A stretch of DNA of 64,000 nt from positions 787,006,254 to 787,070,253 of the forward strand of contig NC_053389.1 of NCBI RefSeq assembly GCF_905171765.1. The letters run 5' to 3'. The notes beneath the pieces are model-generated. The model searched no databases, was not told where the DNA came from, and worked only from the letters and a program-made list of their open reading frames with translations. Every line of letters starts with the position of its first letter. Within the stretch, counting starts at the first letter, position 1. This DNA comes from Bufo bufo (lineage: Eukaryota; Chordata; Amphibia; Anura; Bufonidae). Position numbers and translations under genes: made by a program. Positions 1-10,735 of the stretch are shown in pieces.

Positions 1-1035
1 ATCCCAGGGCAGTATAACTACCCCACAAGTGACCCCATTTTGGAAAGAAGAGACCCCAAGGTATTCGCTGATGGGCATAGTGAGTTCATGGAAGTTTTTA
101 TTTTTTGTCAAAAGTTAGTGGAATATGAGACTTTGTATGAAAAAAAAAAAAATAAAAAAAAATAATCATTTTCCACTAACTTGTGACAAAAAATAAAAAA
201 TTCTAGGAACTCGCCATGCCCCTCACGGAATACCTTGGGGTGTCTTCTTTCCAAAATGGGGTCACTTGTGGGGTAGTTATACTGCCCTGGCATTTTCCAG
301 GGGCCCTAATGTGTGGTAAGTAGGTAAATGACCAGTGAAATCCGAAAGGTGCTCTTTGGAATATGGGCCCCTTTGCCCACCTAGGCTGCAAAAAAGTGTC
401 ACACATCTGGTATCTCCGTACTCAGGAGACGTTGGGGAATGTGTTTTGGGGTGTCTTTTTACATATACCCATGCTGGGTGAGAGAAATATCTCGGCAAAA
501 GACAACTTTTCCCATTTTTTTATACAAAGTTGGCATTTGACCAAGATATTTATCTCACCCAGCATGGGTATATGTAAAATGACACCCCAAAACACATTGC
601 CCAACTTCTCCTGAGTACGGAGATACCAGATGTGTGACACTTTTTTGCAGCCTAGATGCGCAAAGGGGCCCAAATTCCTTTTAGGAGGGCATTTTTAGAC
701 ATTTGGATACCAGACTTCTTCTCACGCTTTGGGGCCCCTAGAATGCCAGGGCAGTATAAATACCCCACATGTGACCCCATTTTGGAAAGAAGACACCCCA
801 AGGTATTCAATGAGGGGCATGGCGAGTTCATAGAAATTTATTTTTTTTGGCACAAGTTAGCGGAAATTGATATTTTTTATTTTTTTCTCACAAAGTCTCC
901 CGTTCCGCTAACTTGGGACAAAAATTTCAATCTTTCATGGACTCAATATGCCCCTCACGGAATACCTGGGGGTGTCTTCTTTCCGAAATGGGGTCACATG
1001 TGGGGTATTTATACTGCCCTGGCATTCTAGGGGCC
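1..1035. repeat. Three consecutive long palindromes (foldback repeat)
   Basis: Three inverted repeats lie side by side. Palindrome 1 has arms of about 5-128 and 167-292, palindrome 2 about 363-505 and 540-673, and palindrome 3 about 740-865 and 905-1032. Palindromes 1 and 3 are the same sequence (GGGCAGTATAA... and GACCCCATTTTGGAAAGAAG), while palindrome 2 is different, so the order is X-Y-X. No protein frame is credible, because short open frames recur on both strands as expected of a palindrome. A related GACCCCATT...AAGGTATTC block occurs in the interspersed repeat at 49112-50848. I see no target duplication, so the class is unknown. Confidence 0.75.
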
Positions 1036-1205
1036 CTAAAGCGTGAGAAGAAGTCTGGAATATAAATGTCTAAAAAATTTTACGCATTTGGATTCCGTGA
1101 GGGGTATGGTGAGTTCATGTGCGATTTTATTTTTTGTCACAAGTTAGTGGAATATGAGACTTTGTAAGAAAAAAAAAAATAATTCCGCTAACTTGGGCCC
1201 AAAAA

Positions 1206-1375
1206 ATGTCTGAATGGAGCCTTACAGAGGGGTGATCAATGACAGGGGGGTGATCAATGACAGGGGGGGTGATCAATGACAGGGGGGTGATCAATGACAG
1301 GGGGGTGATCAATGACAGGGGGGGGTGATCAATGACAGGGGGGTGATCAATGACAGGGGGGTGATCAGGGAGTCT
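1206..1375. repeat. 18-20 bp minisatellite (GTGATCAATGACAGGGGG)
   Basis: About eight near-identical copies of GTGATCAATGACAGGGGG differ mainly in the length of the G run. The same short unit reappears once to three times inside each larger unit of the following array, so the two arrays share an origin. Confidence 0.85.
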
Positions 1376-2800
1376 ATATGGGGTGATCACCACAGTCATT
1401 GATCATGCCCCTGTAAGGCTTCATTCAGACGTCCGGATGCGTTTTGCGGATCCGATCCATCTATCAGTGGATCCGTAAAAATCATGCGGACATCTGAATG
1501 GAGCTTTACAGGGGGGTGATCAGGGAGTCTATATGGGGTGATCACCACAGTCATTGATCATGCCCCTGTAAGGCTTCATTCAGACGTCCGGATGCGTTTT
1601 GCGGATCCGATCCATCTATCAGTGCATCCGTAAAAATCATGCGGACATCTGAATGGAGCTTTACAGGGGGGTAATCAATGACAGGGGGGTGATCACCACA
1701 GTCATTGATCATGCCCCTGTAAGGCTTCATTCAGACGACCGGATGCGTTTTGCGGATCCGATCCATGTATCAGTGCATCCGTAAAAATCATGCGGACGTC
1801 TGAATGGAGCTTTACAGGGGGGTAATCAATGACAGGGGGGTAATCAATGACAGGGGGGTGATCAGGGAGTCTATATGGGGTGATCACCACAGTCATTGAT
1901 CATGCCCCTGTAAGGCTTCATTCAGACGTCCGGATGCGTTTTGCGGATCCGATCCATCTATCAGTGCATCCGTAAAAATCATGCGGACATCTGAATGGAG
2001 CTTTACAGGGGGGTAATCAATGACAGGGGGGTGATCACCACAGTCATTGATCATGCCCCTGTAAGGCTTCATTCAGACGACCGGATGCGTTTTGCGGATC
2101 CGATCCATGTATCAGTGCATCCGTAAAAATCATGCGGACGTCTGAATGGAGCTTTACAGGGGGGTAATCAATGACAGGGGGGTAATCAATGACAGGGGGG
2201 TGATCAGGGAGTCTATATGGGGTGATCACCACAGTCATTGATCATGCCCCTGTAAGGCTTCATTCAGACGACCGGATGCGTTTTGCGGATCCGATCCATG
2301 TATCAGTGCATCCGTAAAAATCATGCGGACATCTGAATGGAGCTTTACAGGGGGGTGATCAATAACAGGGGGGTGATCAATGACAGGGGGGTGATCAGGG
2401 AGTCTATATGGGGTGATCACCACAGTCATTGATCATGCCCCTGTAAGGCTTCATTCAGACGTCCGGATGCGTTTTGCGGATCCGATCCATCTATCAGTGG
2501 ATCCGTAAAAATCATGCGGACATCTGAATGGAGCTTTACAGGGGGGGTAATCAATGACAGGGGGGTAATCAATGACAGGGGGTGATCAGGGAGTCTATAT
2601 GGGGTGATCACCACAGTCATTGATCACGCCCCTGTAAGGCTTCATTCAGACGTCCGGATGCGTTTTGCGGATCCGATCCATCTATCAGTGGATCCGTAAA
2701 AATCATGCGGACGTCTGAATGGAGCTTTACAGGGGGTTGATCAATGACAGGGGGCTAATCAATGACAGGGGGTGATCAGGGAGTCTATATGGGGTGATCA
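1376..2800. repeat. Compound tandem array of about 150-191 bp units
   Basis: Eight copies begin with GTGATCACCACAGTCATTG near 1383, 1536, 1692, 1878, 2033, 2224, 2415 and 2606. Spacing alternates between about 150 and 191 bp, depending on how many 18-bp GATCAATGACAGGGG repeats each carries. Each unit has a core with CATTCAGACG(T/A)CCGGATGCG and its near-inverse CGGACATCTGAATG, so every unit can fold. Short minus-strand frames of 64 codons recur once per unit and are translations of the repeat, not genes. Confidence 0.85.
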
Positions 2801-2896
2801 GGGGTGATCAGGGGCTAATAAGGGGTTAATAAGTGACGGGGGGGGGGTGTAGTGTAGTGTAGTGGTGCTTGGTGCTACTTTACTGAGCTACCTGTG

Positions 2897-3209
2897 TCCT
2901 CTGGTGGTCGATCCAAACAAAGGGGACCACCAGAGGACCAGGTAGCAGGTATATTAGACGCTGTTATCAAAACAGCGTCTAATATACCTGTTAGGGGTTA
3001 AAAAAAACACATCTCCAGCCTGCCAGCGAACGATCGCCGCTGGCAGGCTGGAGATCCACTCTCTTACCTTCCGTTCCTGTGAGCGCGCGCGCCTGTGTGC
3101 GCGCGTTCACAGGAAATCCCGGCTCACGCGAGATGACGCGTATATGCGTCGCTGAGCGCAGGGCTGCCACCTCCGGAACGCAATCCTGCATACAGCGGTC
3201 CGGAGGTGG
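2897..3209. other. Cluster of six consecutive stem-loops
   Basis: Six inverted repeats follow each other with little spacer: 2897-2937 (13-bp perfect arms), 2946-2990 (20-bp perfect arms, 5-nt loop), 3011-3055 (18-bp perfect arms), 3074-3115 (17-bp arms with one mismatch, rich in GCGC), 3122-3157 (short nested stems) and 3167-3209 (11-bp perfect arms). Each stem has its own sequence, so these are six independent hairpins rather than one long palindrome. No open frame of interest is present. The function is unknown. It may be a composite non-autonomous element or a structured transcript. Confidence 0.8.
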
Positions 3210-3431
3210 TTAACATTGCTTTGTACTGACAATGCTAAGGATAGCCCATCAGTTTTAGAAACCTGGACAACATCTTTTAGACACATTGATGGATCAGCCT
3301 CTCAGTGTTTAAGCTCCTGTAAAAGTACAAGATATTCTTGGCATTCACCCGATTCCCATTCAGGTGGGAGGACTGAGAGCAAAAATATGTAGGTGTTAGC
3401 TGCCAAATGATTGTCCATCAATCAGTACTCT

Positions 3432-3740
3432 TTAGGGTCCATTCACATGTCCGTAAGTGTTTTGCAGTCAGCAAATTGCGGATTCGAAAAACACCAGACC
3501 GCACATGACCGGCACCCCAATAGAAATGCGTTTTCTTGTCCGTGTCTGTGGACAAGAATAGGACTTGCTCTATTTTTTTGCGGGGGCTGCGGAATGGAAG
3601 TGCGGATGCGGACAGCTCAGCTGTCCGCATCCGCACTTCCATTCCGCGGCCCCATTGAAAATGAATGGGTCCGCACTGTTCTGCAAAATTGCGGAACGAA
3701 TCCGGTCCCATTCATATGGACGTGTGAATGGACCCTTAGT
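3432..3740. mobile_element. Foldback / MITE-like element with perfect central palindrome
   Basis: Ends match as inverted repeats: TAGGGTCCATTCACATGTCC on the left and GGACGTGTGAATGGACCCTTA on the right. The centre holds a perfect palindrome, with 29-bp arms 3589-3617 and 3619-3647 around one base. A clear target duplication is not visible, so the superfamily is undecided. Longish open frames across it are by-products of the palindrome. Confidence 0.7.
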
Positions 3741-4360
3741 GGAGAAAAAAAAAAAGCTGCCCTTATACATTACATAGAAAGTAGGTGGCGCTTAGTCGAT
3801 ACATTGTATATTGGGTTTATTCACATATATACCACTGCAAGCAATCACCATCAGATTTCATGCTGACAAACCGTTGTGTTCCAAAATAAATCCATAGACA
3901 ATATCCTTACAGATATAAAGTATGCTAGGTGTACAAAAGCAATTATTCATGAAATACGGTATTCCTACTCAAAAGTTAACCAAACTGATAAAAAGCAGAC
4001 ATTTCTGCTGGTTGTGTATTGTGGACCAACCCCTGCTCTCATGAATGGTCACCTAGCAATATGATAGTTGTAGGGTGGCTCGATCAGCAATCATTGCTGG
4101 AGGAAAACAACAGATCAATCTTAATTTCTCCTGCACAATCATATCTTGGAAGAAAGTTGTAGTTGAATACCTATGGGATACAAGACAGGCCTATATTTTA
4201 TATACTTATGTATGCTTTAGGCTGCATTTATATGTCATTTTTGGCATTTATTTAGCATGTACACAGGGAACTTTCCTAACATGCATGCTAAACTTGTTCG
4301 TAGGGGTCCATTGGTCAGACTAAGGTCAGCAGGATGTAATTTTGGCCTCCAACTGGTTGG
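3741..4360. other. Unassigned sequence
   Basis: AT-rich, low-copy-looking sequence between the foldback element and the first Tc1 element. I see no coding signal, tandem repeat or terminal repeat in it. Confidence 0.4.
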
Positions 4361-5002
4361 TACAGTTCCTTGCAAAAGTATTTATCCCCTTGACTTTTTT
4401 TCGTATTTTGTTACATTACAGCCTTAAGTTCAATGTTTTGTTAATCTGAATTTTATGTGATGGATCAGAACACAATAGTCTAAGTTGATGAAGTGAAATG
4501 ATAGAAATATATTGTGGTAATGTGAACAGTGCTGGAAGGTGTGTTGTCCCACTTCAGGTACCTCAGATGGGTGAGACAGATAAAATCCAGAGAGTGGCAG
4601 TAGTCTCAACAAAGCTTAGTTTGCTGAGACATTTTTGTATACATTTTCTGGGCTGGATTTTACTTGTACTGGTGGCTAGGCTTGGTAGAGGGAGTTGCCA
4701 GTCCACACCCTTCCAGTATGGGTTTTCCTTTCTACCTGAGGTGATCGCAGGTGAGGCCTGCTGTAATCAGGCTGGCATAAAGGGCCTCAGAGTAAGTCAG
4801 TCTGGGAGAAGGGAGAGTGTCTGTGATACTGGAGCAGAGGCTCTGTGTATGGTCTCAGTCAGGAGGACTGAGGGGCCACAAGGCTATGCGAAGCCTGATC
4901 TCTCCCCTGTGTGGACTGATGCTTGATGAGTGGAACCTGCTAAGACTTGGAGCCTGAGACCCTGACACTAAGCGGTACTTAGAGGTGAGTCAGGGAAACC
5001 TA

Positions 5003-6052
5003 CACTCACCTAAAGAATTATTAGGAACACCATACTAATATGGTGTTGGACCCCCTTTTGCCTTCAGAACTGCCTTAATTCTACGTGGCATTGATTCAAC
5101 AAGGTGCTGATAGCATTCTTTAGAAATGTTTGCCCATATTGATAGGATAGCATCTTGCAGTTGATGGAGATTTGAGGGATGCACATCCAGGGCACGAAGC
5201 TCCCGTTCCACCACATCCCAAAGATGCTCTATTGGGTTGAGATCTGGTGACTGTGGGGGCCATTTTAATACAGTGAACTCATTGTCATGTTCAAGAAACC
5301 AATTTGAAATGATTCGAGCTTTGTGACATGGTGCATTATCCTGCTGGAAGTAGCCATCAGAGGATGGATACATGTTCTCATTCTGTTTACGCCAAATTCG
5401 GACTCTACCATTTGAATGTCTCAACAGAAATAGAGACTCATCAGACCAGGCAACATTTTTCCAGTCGTCAACAGTCCAATTTTGGTGAGCTCGTGCAAAT
5501 TGTAGCCTCTTTTTCCTATTTGTAGTGGAGATGAGTGGTACCCGGTGGGGTCTTCTGCTGTTGTAGCCCATCCGCCTCAAGGTTGTGCGTGTTGTGGCTT
5601 CACAAATGCTTTGCTGCATACCTCGGTTGTAACGAGTGGTTATTTCAGTCAACGTTGCTCTTCTATCAGCTTGAATCAGTCGGCCCATTCTCCTCTGACC
5701 TCTAGCATCCACAAGGCATTTTTGCCCACAGGACTGCCGCATACTGGATGTTTTTCCCTTTTCACACCATTCTTTGTAAACCCTAGAAATGGTTGTGCAT
5801 GAAAATCCCAGTAACTGAGCAGATTGTGAAATACTCAGACCGGCCCGTCTGGCACCAACAACCATGCCACACTCAAAATTGCTTAAATCACCTTTCTTTC
5901 CCATTCTGACATTCAGTTTGGAGTTCAGGAGATTGTCTTGACCAGGACCACACCCCTAAATGCATTGAAGCAACTGCCATGTGATTGGTTGACTAGATAA
6001 TTGCATTCATGAGAAATAGAACAGGTGTTCCTAATAATTCTTTAGGTGAGTG
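5003..6052 (-). mobile_element. Tc1/mariner element B, DD36E type, inside the solo LTR
   Basis: Inverted ends CACTCACCTAAAGAATTATT... and ...AATAATTCTTTAGGTGAGTG are flanked by TA (5001-5002 and 6053-6054). The ends are almost perfect, and the single transposase frame on the minus strand is open from start to stop. It sits within the LTR, which sits within Tc1 element A, so it is the most recent of the three insertions. Confidence 0.92.
5035..5904 (-). CDS. Tc1/mariner transposase with internal in-frame deletion
   Basis: A 289-residue open frame. The N-terminal half is a paired helix-turn-helix DNA-binding region (residues ~8-50 and ~70-125), followed by a DDE catalytic domain. Catalytic residues seen are D155 (in WSDES), D189 (in QQDN) and E226 (in NPIE). 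The D189-E226 gap is 36 residues, the spacing of the DD36E ('Incomer') group of Tc1/mariner elements. Family members have about 90 residues between the first two aspartates. Here there are only 33, because the frame jumps from ENMYPS directly to SSDGYF. About 55 residues of the RNase-H-like core are therefore missing with the frame kept. The protein would probably be inactive. Its long open frame despite the deletion suggests the deleted form may have spread as a non-autonomous copy. Confidence 0.88.
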   Translation of the reverse strand: MGKKGDLSNFECGMVVGARRAGLSISQSAQLLGFSCTTISRVYKEWCEKGKTSSMRQSCGQKCLVDARGQRRMGRLIQADRRATLTEITTRYNRGMQQSICEATTRTTLRRMGYNSRRPHRVPLISTTNRKKRLQFARAHQNWTVDDWKNVAWSDESLFLLRHSNGRVRIWRKQNENMYPSSDGYFQQDNAPCHKARIISNWFLEHDNEFTVLKWPPQSPDLNPIEHLWDVVERELRALDVHPSNLHQLQDAILSIWANISKECYQHLVESMPRRIKAVLKAKGGPTPY

Positions 6053-6523
6053 TATATGTTTAGGTAGAGCCCAGACGGGCAGGAGTTTATTTTTGGTTTG
6101 GTTTATGTTTTGTGGTGCTGGACCTTCACCTTACCCAGTGAATCATAACTGGGGTTGCCTGTATTGCCGGAGTGTGATAAATAAAGCAACACTTGGACTT
6201 TAACCCTGTGGTCTGCATGAGAATCTGTCATCGCCGCCCTACCTGAGAGTGTAACCCCTTACAATATAACTAAAACTATTGTTCACTGTGCAATAGAAAA
6301 CAGAAAATTGGAATGTGCGTATGTATTCACCCCCTTTGTTAGGTGGCCCATAAAAAGCTCTGGTGCAACCAATTACCTTCAGAAGTCACATAATTAGTGA
6401 AATGATGTCCACCTGTGTGCAATCTAAGTATCACATGATCTGTCATTACATATACACACCTTTTTTCAAAGGCCCCAGAGGCTGCAACACCTAAGCAAGA
6501 GGCATCGCTAACCAAACACTGCC

Positions 6524-7519
6524 ATGAAGACCAAGGAACTCTCCAAACAAGTAAGGGACAATGTTGTTGAGAAGTCTAAGTCAGGGTTAGGTTATAAAAA
6601 AAATATCCAACTCTTTGATGATCCCCAGGAGCACGATCAAATCTATCATAACCAAATGGAAAGAACATGGCACAAAAGCAAAACTGCCAAGAGACGGCCG
6701 CCCACCAAAACTCACGGACCGGGCAAGGAGGGCATTAATCCAAGAAGCAGCACAGAGACCTAAGGTAACCCTGGAGGAGCTGCAGAGTTCCACAACAGAG
6801 ACTGGAGTATCTGTACATAGGACGACACTAAGCCGTACGGTCCATAGAGTTGGGCTTTATGGCAGAGTGGCCAGAAGAAAGGCATTACTTTCAGATAAAA
6901 ACAAAAAAGCATGTTGTGAATTAGCGAAAAGGCATGTGGGAGATGTATGGAGGAAGGTGCTCTGGTCTGATGAGACTAAAATTTAACTTTTGGGCCATCA
7001 AAGAAAACGCTATGTCTGGCGCAAACCCAACACATCACATCACCCAAAGAACACCATCCACACAGTGAAACATGGTGGTGGCAGCATCATGCTGTGGGGA
7101 TGGGACTGGGAAGCTGGTCAGTTGAGGGAAAGGTGGATGGTGCTAAATACAGGGATATTCTTCAGCAAAACCTGTACCGCTCTGTACGTGATCTGAGGCT
7201 AGGGCGGAGGTTCACCTTCCAGCAGGACAATAATCACAAACACACTGCTAAAGCAACACTTAAATGGTTTAAGGGGAAACATGTAAATGTGTTGGAATGG
7301 CCTAGTCAAAGCCCAGATCTCAATCCAATAGAAAATCTGTGGTCAGACTTAAAGATTGCTGTTCACAAGTGCAAACCATCCAACTTGAAGGAGCTGGAGC
7401 AGTTTTGCAAGGCGGAATGGGCAAAAATCGCAGTGGTAAGATGTGGCAAGCTCATAGAGACTTATCCAAAGCGACTTGGAGCTGTGATTGCCACAAAAGG
7501 TAGCTCTACAAAGTATTGA
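6524..7519 (+). pseudogene. Tc1 transposase (DD34E), broken
   Basis: Transposase of Tc1 element A. The N-terminus starts MKTKELSKQVRD, then a frameshift near 6610 moves the reading to the frame at 6615-6986 (helix-turn-helix with GRPPKLTDRARR, then the first catalytic D in WSDET). A TAA at 6984-6986 stands where a glutamate codon is expected. Reading continues through [10 protein letters not shown], and a second frameshift near 7110 leads to the frame ending at 7519, which holds the second D (QQDN) and the E (SPDLNPIE) with 34 residues between them. At least two frameshifts and one nonsense codon make it non-functional. Confidence 0.9.
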
Positions 7520-7742
7520 CTTTAGGGCGGTGAATAGTTATGCACATTGACCTTTTCTGTTATTTTGTCCTATTTGTGGTTTGCTGCACAATAAAAAAAA
7601 AAAAAAAACATCTTCAAAAGTTGTGGGCATGTTCTGTAAATTAAATGATGGAAATCCTCAAACAATCCATGTTAATTCCAGGTTGTGAGGCACCAAAATA
7701 CGAAAAAAGTCAAGGGGTTGAATACTTTTACAAGGCACTGTA

Positions 7743-8204
7743 TACTACAGAATACTAATGATAAAGTGTACTAAATGCATTCAATGTATACTTTTTTTTT
7801 TACAATGCGACCCTATGCATGATTGATGCCAATGTATGGCATTTGCTGTATGCATCTGTTTAACCTCCAGGCATATGAATTACAAGTAGCCTGTCAGCAG
7901 TTTTAACCATACAAAACTGCTGTCAGCACTAGGCAAGGGTCGGGGAAACAGGACAAACCTAAATTTAGCCAAGCTTTTATTATCAGGAGTAGCGAGTATG
8001 GACTTTTGAATGAACTTGCTCTTACAAGTGCTCATGAGGCAGGGCTTCACTGTGAAGTGCTTTCTGCCTTGAGCTTTGTCACAACCCCTCCCTTCTGTTT
8101 TGAGTGACAGCTGTAGTGGTGTCCTGATCGATAATACAGCTGTTACTCAGATCAGAGGGGATTGTGAGGCAGCCATAAACACAGTGTGAACATATCCTTA
8201 CTTC
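7743..8204. other. Unassigned sequence between Tc1 elements
   Basis: No gene is visible. The stretch around 7860-8160 has the look of an old interspersed repeat, but I cannot define its ends. Confidence 0.35.
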
Positions 8205-8962
8205 TACAGTTTCAAGAAAAAGTAAGTGAATTATCCGGATTTCTGCTCATTGATTACTTAAAAGGGGAGGTTTGTTTGTTATCTAAGTCACAATTATAGA
8301 CAAATGCAATCTTATTAAACTCATAACAAATAATCCTTTGTACTATTTAAAAAGTAAGTGAACCTCTGTGTCAATGCCTTTTCCAAGACCTAATTGGGAA
8401 AAGATGTTTCAATTAAGGAGATCAGGTTGGAAGTTTGGGTTTCACAAGTGCTTTGCAAATTAGGTAAAGGCACACAAACCCTGGTTACTAACAAATCTGT
8501 TCTTTTCAAGATGCAAACATCTTTCAGAAGACCTCAGAGAATGTGTTATAGAGACACAAGAAGGAGAAAGATGGAAAAGGCTACAAAAGCATTGCTAAAG
8601 ACTTGAATTGCTAAACACTAAACAAGAATGGTGTTTATGGAAGGACACCACAATAAAAGCTGCTTCTCTCCAAAAAAACATTGTGGCCAGTCTCAATTTT
8701 GCTCAAGACCACCTTTCTGTTCCATAATGCTTCTGAGAAAATTCTCTTTGGACAAAAACGTTTTAGAAAACATGCACGCCAACACCGAAACCTCAGGGCC
8801 TGGACACCTTTTATTGAGGGAACAATGAGGTGTGTCAGAACATTTTTCAGGAGAATGTAATGGAAGCCGTCAATGACTTCAAGCTGAAGGGATGTTGAGT
8901 GGTGGAACTAGACAAAGACCCAAAGCACACAAGTATATCAACTAAATGGTTGAAACAGAACG

Positions 8963-9013
8963 TAGTAACATGGTTTGTAGGGCTAAAAGAGGACATACTT
9001 CCATCCAGTTCAC
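8963..9013 (-). mobile_element. CR1/L2-type LINE 3' fragment
   Basis: About 50 bp (GTAACATGG...CATCCAGTTC) match the 3' end of the LINE at 59174-60102, whose complement reads GAACTGGATGGACAAATG...ATGTTACTATG. Only the extreme 3' tail is present. Confidence 0.5.
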
Positions 9014-9017
9014 CTAC

Positions 9018-9171
9018 CTGTGATGGCTAACCTCCGGCACTCCACCTGTGGTAAAACTACAATTCCCAAGATGCACACTTGCTTGGCTGTTTTTCAGAAC
9101 TCTGTGGAAATGAATGGAGCATGCTGGGAGTCGTAGTTTCACCACAGCTGGAGTGGAGTTAGCCATCACTG
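9018..9171. mobile_element. Small MITE with ~50-bp inverted repeats
   Basis: Left arm GTGATGGCTAACCTCCGGCA (9020-9075) and right arm ending GGAGTTAGCCATCAC (9122-9169) are inverse along about 48 bp. Total length is near 150 bp with no coding capacity. Target duplication is unclear, so the superfamily is not assigned. Confidence 0.7.
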
Positions 9172-10082
9172 ACCTAGAGGCTCCACTTTTTCTGCAGCTT
9201 CCACACCCTTTCCACTTTGACAGGGTGAGGCAGTTGTAGAGAAAGAGCCTCTAGGTGTAATGACAATGCCCCCATTGCTCCTAGAAGCTCATTTGCATTT
9301 TTTACACATCATTTTTATCAAATGCGGGCACATATGAACATGGGACCAACACAAATGCCTTCAGCTGCCAAGAGCACATGTAATAGGTCAGCCAGTGTCA
9401 TACGGACAAATCTGCTGACTGATGCCCTTTAAATTCAAGGGTTCACTTACCTTTCCTGCACTGTGGATGTGTCTAATAAAAGCATGAACGATACAATTAT
9501 TTGCATTATTATTATTTAGTAAAAAATCCAGGTAATTCCAAAGGATTCACTTACTTTTTCCTGCAACTATGTGTAAATCTGCACAGTATGAGGCATTGGT
9601 AAAGATTTCTGCCCTGAAGTATCTAGCTATGGTTCTGAACCCCTGACAGCCATTCATGGTGATTAGTGTTGATCGAGCACCAAAGTGTTCGGGTGCTCAG
9701 GTTGAACACCTCGGGATGCTCGGGTGCTCTACCGAGTACCCAAGCACAATGGAAGTCAATGGGAGAACCCGAGCATTAAATCAGGCACCCCTGCTCTGAA
9801 GAGGGGAGGGTGTCTGGTTCATAAGAAAAGGTCAGAAATTGATGGAAACACCACTGAAATGGTTCAGGAACAGCATGGGGAGGATGTCTGGATGCATCTT
9901 GGACTCCCAGGTCGCTGCTGCAAACGATGTTGTCCGAGTAGTATGCCACTTTTACAGACTGACAATAATACGCACAAAACTGAAGATAAAAGGGCTACCA
10001 AAAATTACAAGGAATCGGCACTCCAATACACCCTTTATTACAAATAAAGGAGGGCATCATACACCCTTATAAAATTATGATT

Positions 10083-10735
10083 GATGGCCCGCTGGTGACC
10101 CTCAAAAACATTAGGAGCAAGGGCCTGCTGGTGACCCTCTAAAGCATTAAGGGCAAGGGCCTGCTGCTGAGCTGACCATCTAAAACATTAGGGGCGATTG
10201 CCTGCTGCTGATCTGAGCATCATAAAAATTATAGACGAGTACCTGCTGCTAAGCTGACTATTGAAAAAATTATGGGCAAGTGCCTGCTGCTTAGCTAACC
10301 ATTGAAAAAATTATGGGCGAGGGCCTGAGTTGACCCTGTAAAACATTATGGGCAAGGGCCTGCTGGTGAGCTAACCCTTAAAAAATATTATATGCGAGGG
10401 CCTGCTGGTGAGCTAACCCTCAAAAACATTATATGCAAGGGCCTGCTGGTGAGCTAACCCTGTAAAACATTATGGTTGAGGGCCTGCTGGTGAGCTGACC
10501 CTCTAAAACATTACATGCGAGGGCCTGCAGGTGAGCTGGCCCTCTAAAACATTATGGTTGAGGGCCTGCTGGTGAGCTGACCCTCTAAAACATTACATGC
10601 AAGGGCCTGCAGGTGAGCTGGCCCTCTAAAAGATTGTAGGTGAGGGCCTGCTGGTGAGCTGACCCTCTAAAATATTATGGTTGGGGGCCTGCAGGTGAGA
10701 TGACCCTCTACAACATTAGGAGCGAGGGCAGACTA
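10083..10735. repeat. ~41-bp tandem array near the hAT 3' end
   Basis: About 16 copies of GGGCCTGCTGGTGAGCTGAC followed by CCTCTAAAACATTATGG. Divergence rises toward the left edge. It lies between the transposase stop and the 3' terminal inverted repeat, so it is part of the hAT element. Confidence 0.85.

Larger units (their letters stand above)
4513..6263 (+). mobile_element. Solo LTR (Ty3/gypsy-type target duplication) split by Tc1 element B
   Basis: The LTR starts TGTGGTAATGTGAACAGTG and ends GTAACCCCTTACA, so it has TG...CA ends. It is flanked by the 4-bp duplication ATAT (4509-4512 and 6264-6267), which fits a Ty3/gypsy-like integrase. AATAAA at 6180-6185 marks the likely poly(A) signal and gives plus orientation. 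Subtracting the Tc1 element at 5003-6052 leaves about 700 bp. A second member of the same family lies at 16323-17063, with matching start, end and poly(A) region. No internal gag-pol remains, so it arose by LTR-LTR recombination. Confidence 0.8.
4363..7740 (+). mobile_element. Tc1/mariner element A (DD34E), interrupted by nested insertions
   Basis: The left end starts CAGTTCCTTGCAAAAGTAT and the right end is its inverse, ending ACTTTTACAAGGCACTG. Both are flanked by TA (4361-4362 and 7741-7742), the Tc1/mariner target site. The terminal inverted repeats are long (roughly 150-200 bp, including the GTGATGGATCAGAACACAATAG region on the left). The broken transposase gene is at 6524-7519. The left arm is split by a solo LTR at 4513-6263, and Tc1 sequence resumes at about 6268 (CAATAGAAAACAGAAAATTG). 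Without the insert the element would be about 1.6 kb, normal for Tc1. Confidence 0.9.
8207..9570 (+). mobile_element. Decayed Tc1-like element C
   Basis: The left end CAGTTTCAAGAAAAAGTAAG and right end CTTACTTTTTCCTGCAACT are inverse to each other, and the left end follows TA. Between them 8390-8940 retains scattered transposase traces: a GHHNKS/SPKKH-like stretch near 8640-8680 and DKDPKHTS-like sequence near 8910-8935, with many stops and frameshifts. A small MITE and a LINE 3' fragment have inserted into the right half. The right terminus is approximate. Confidence 0.65.

Noticed and set aside
3411..3866. 151-codon open frame as a host gene
   Set aside because: It lies on a palindromic foldback element and similar frames exist on both strands.
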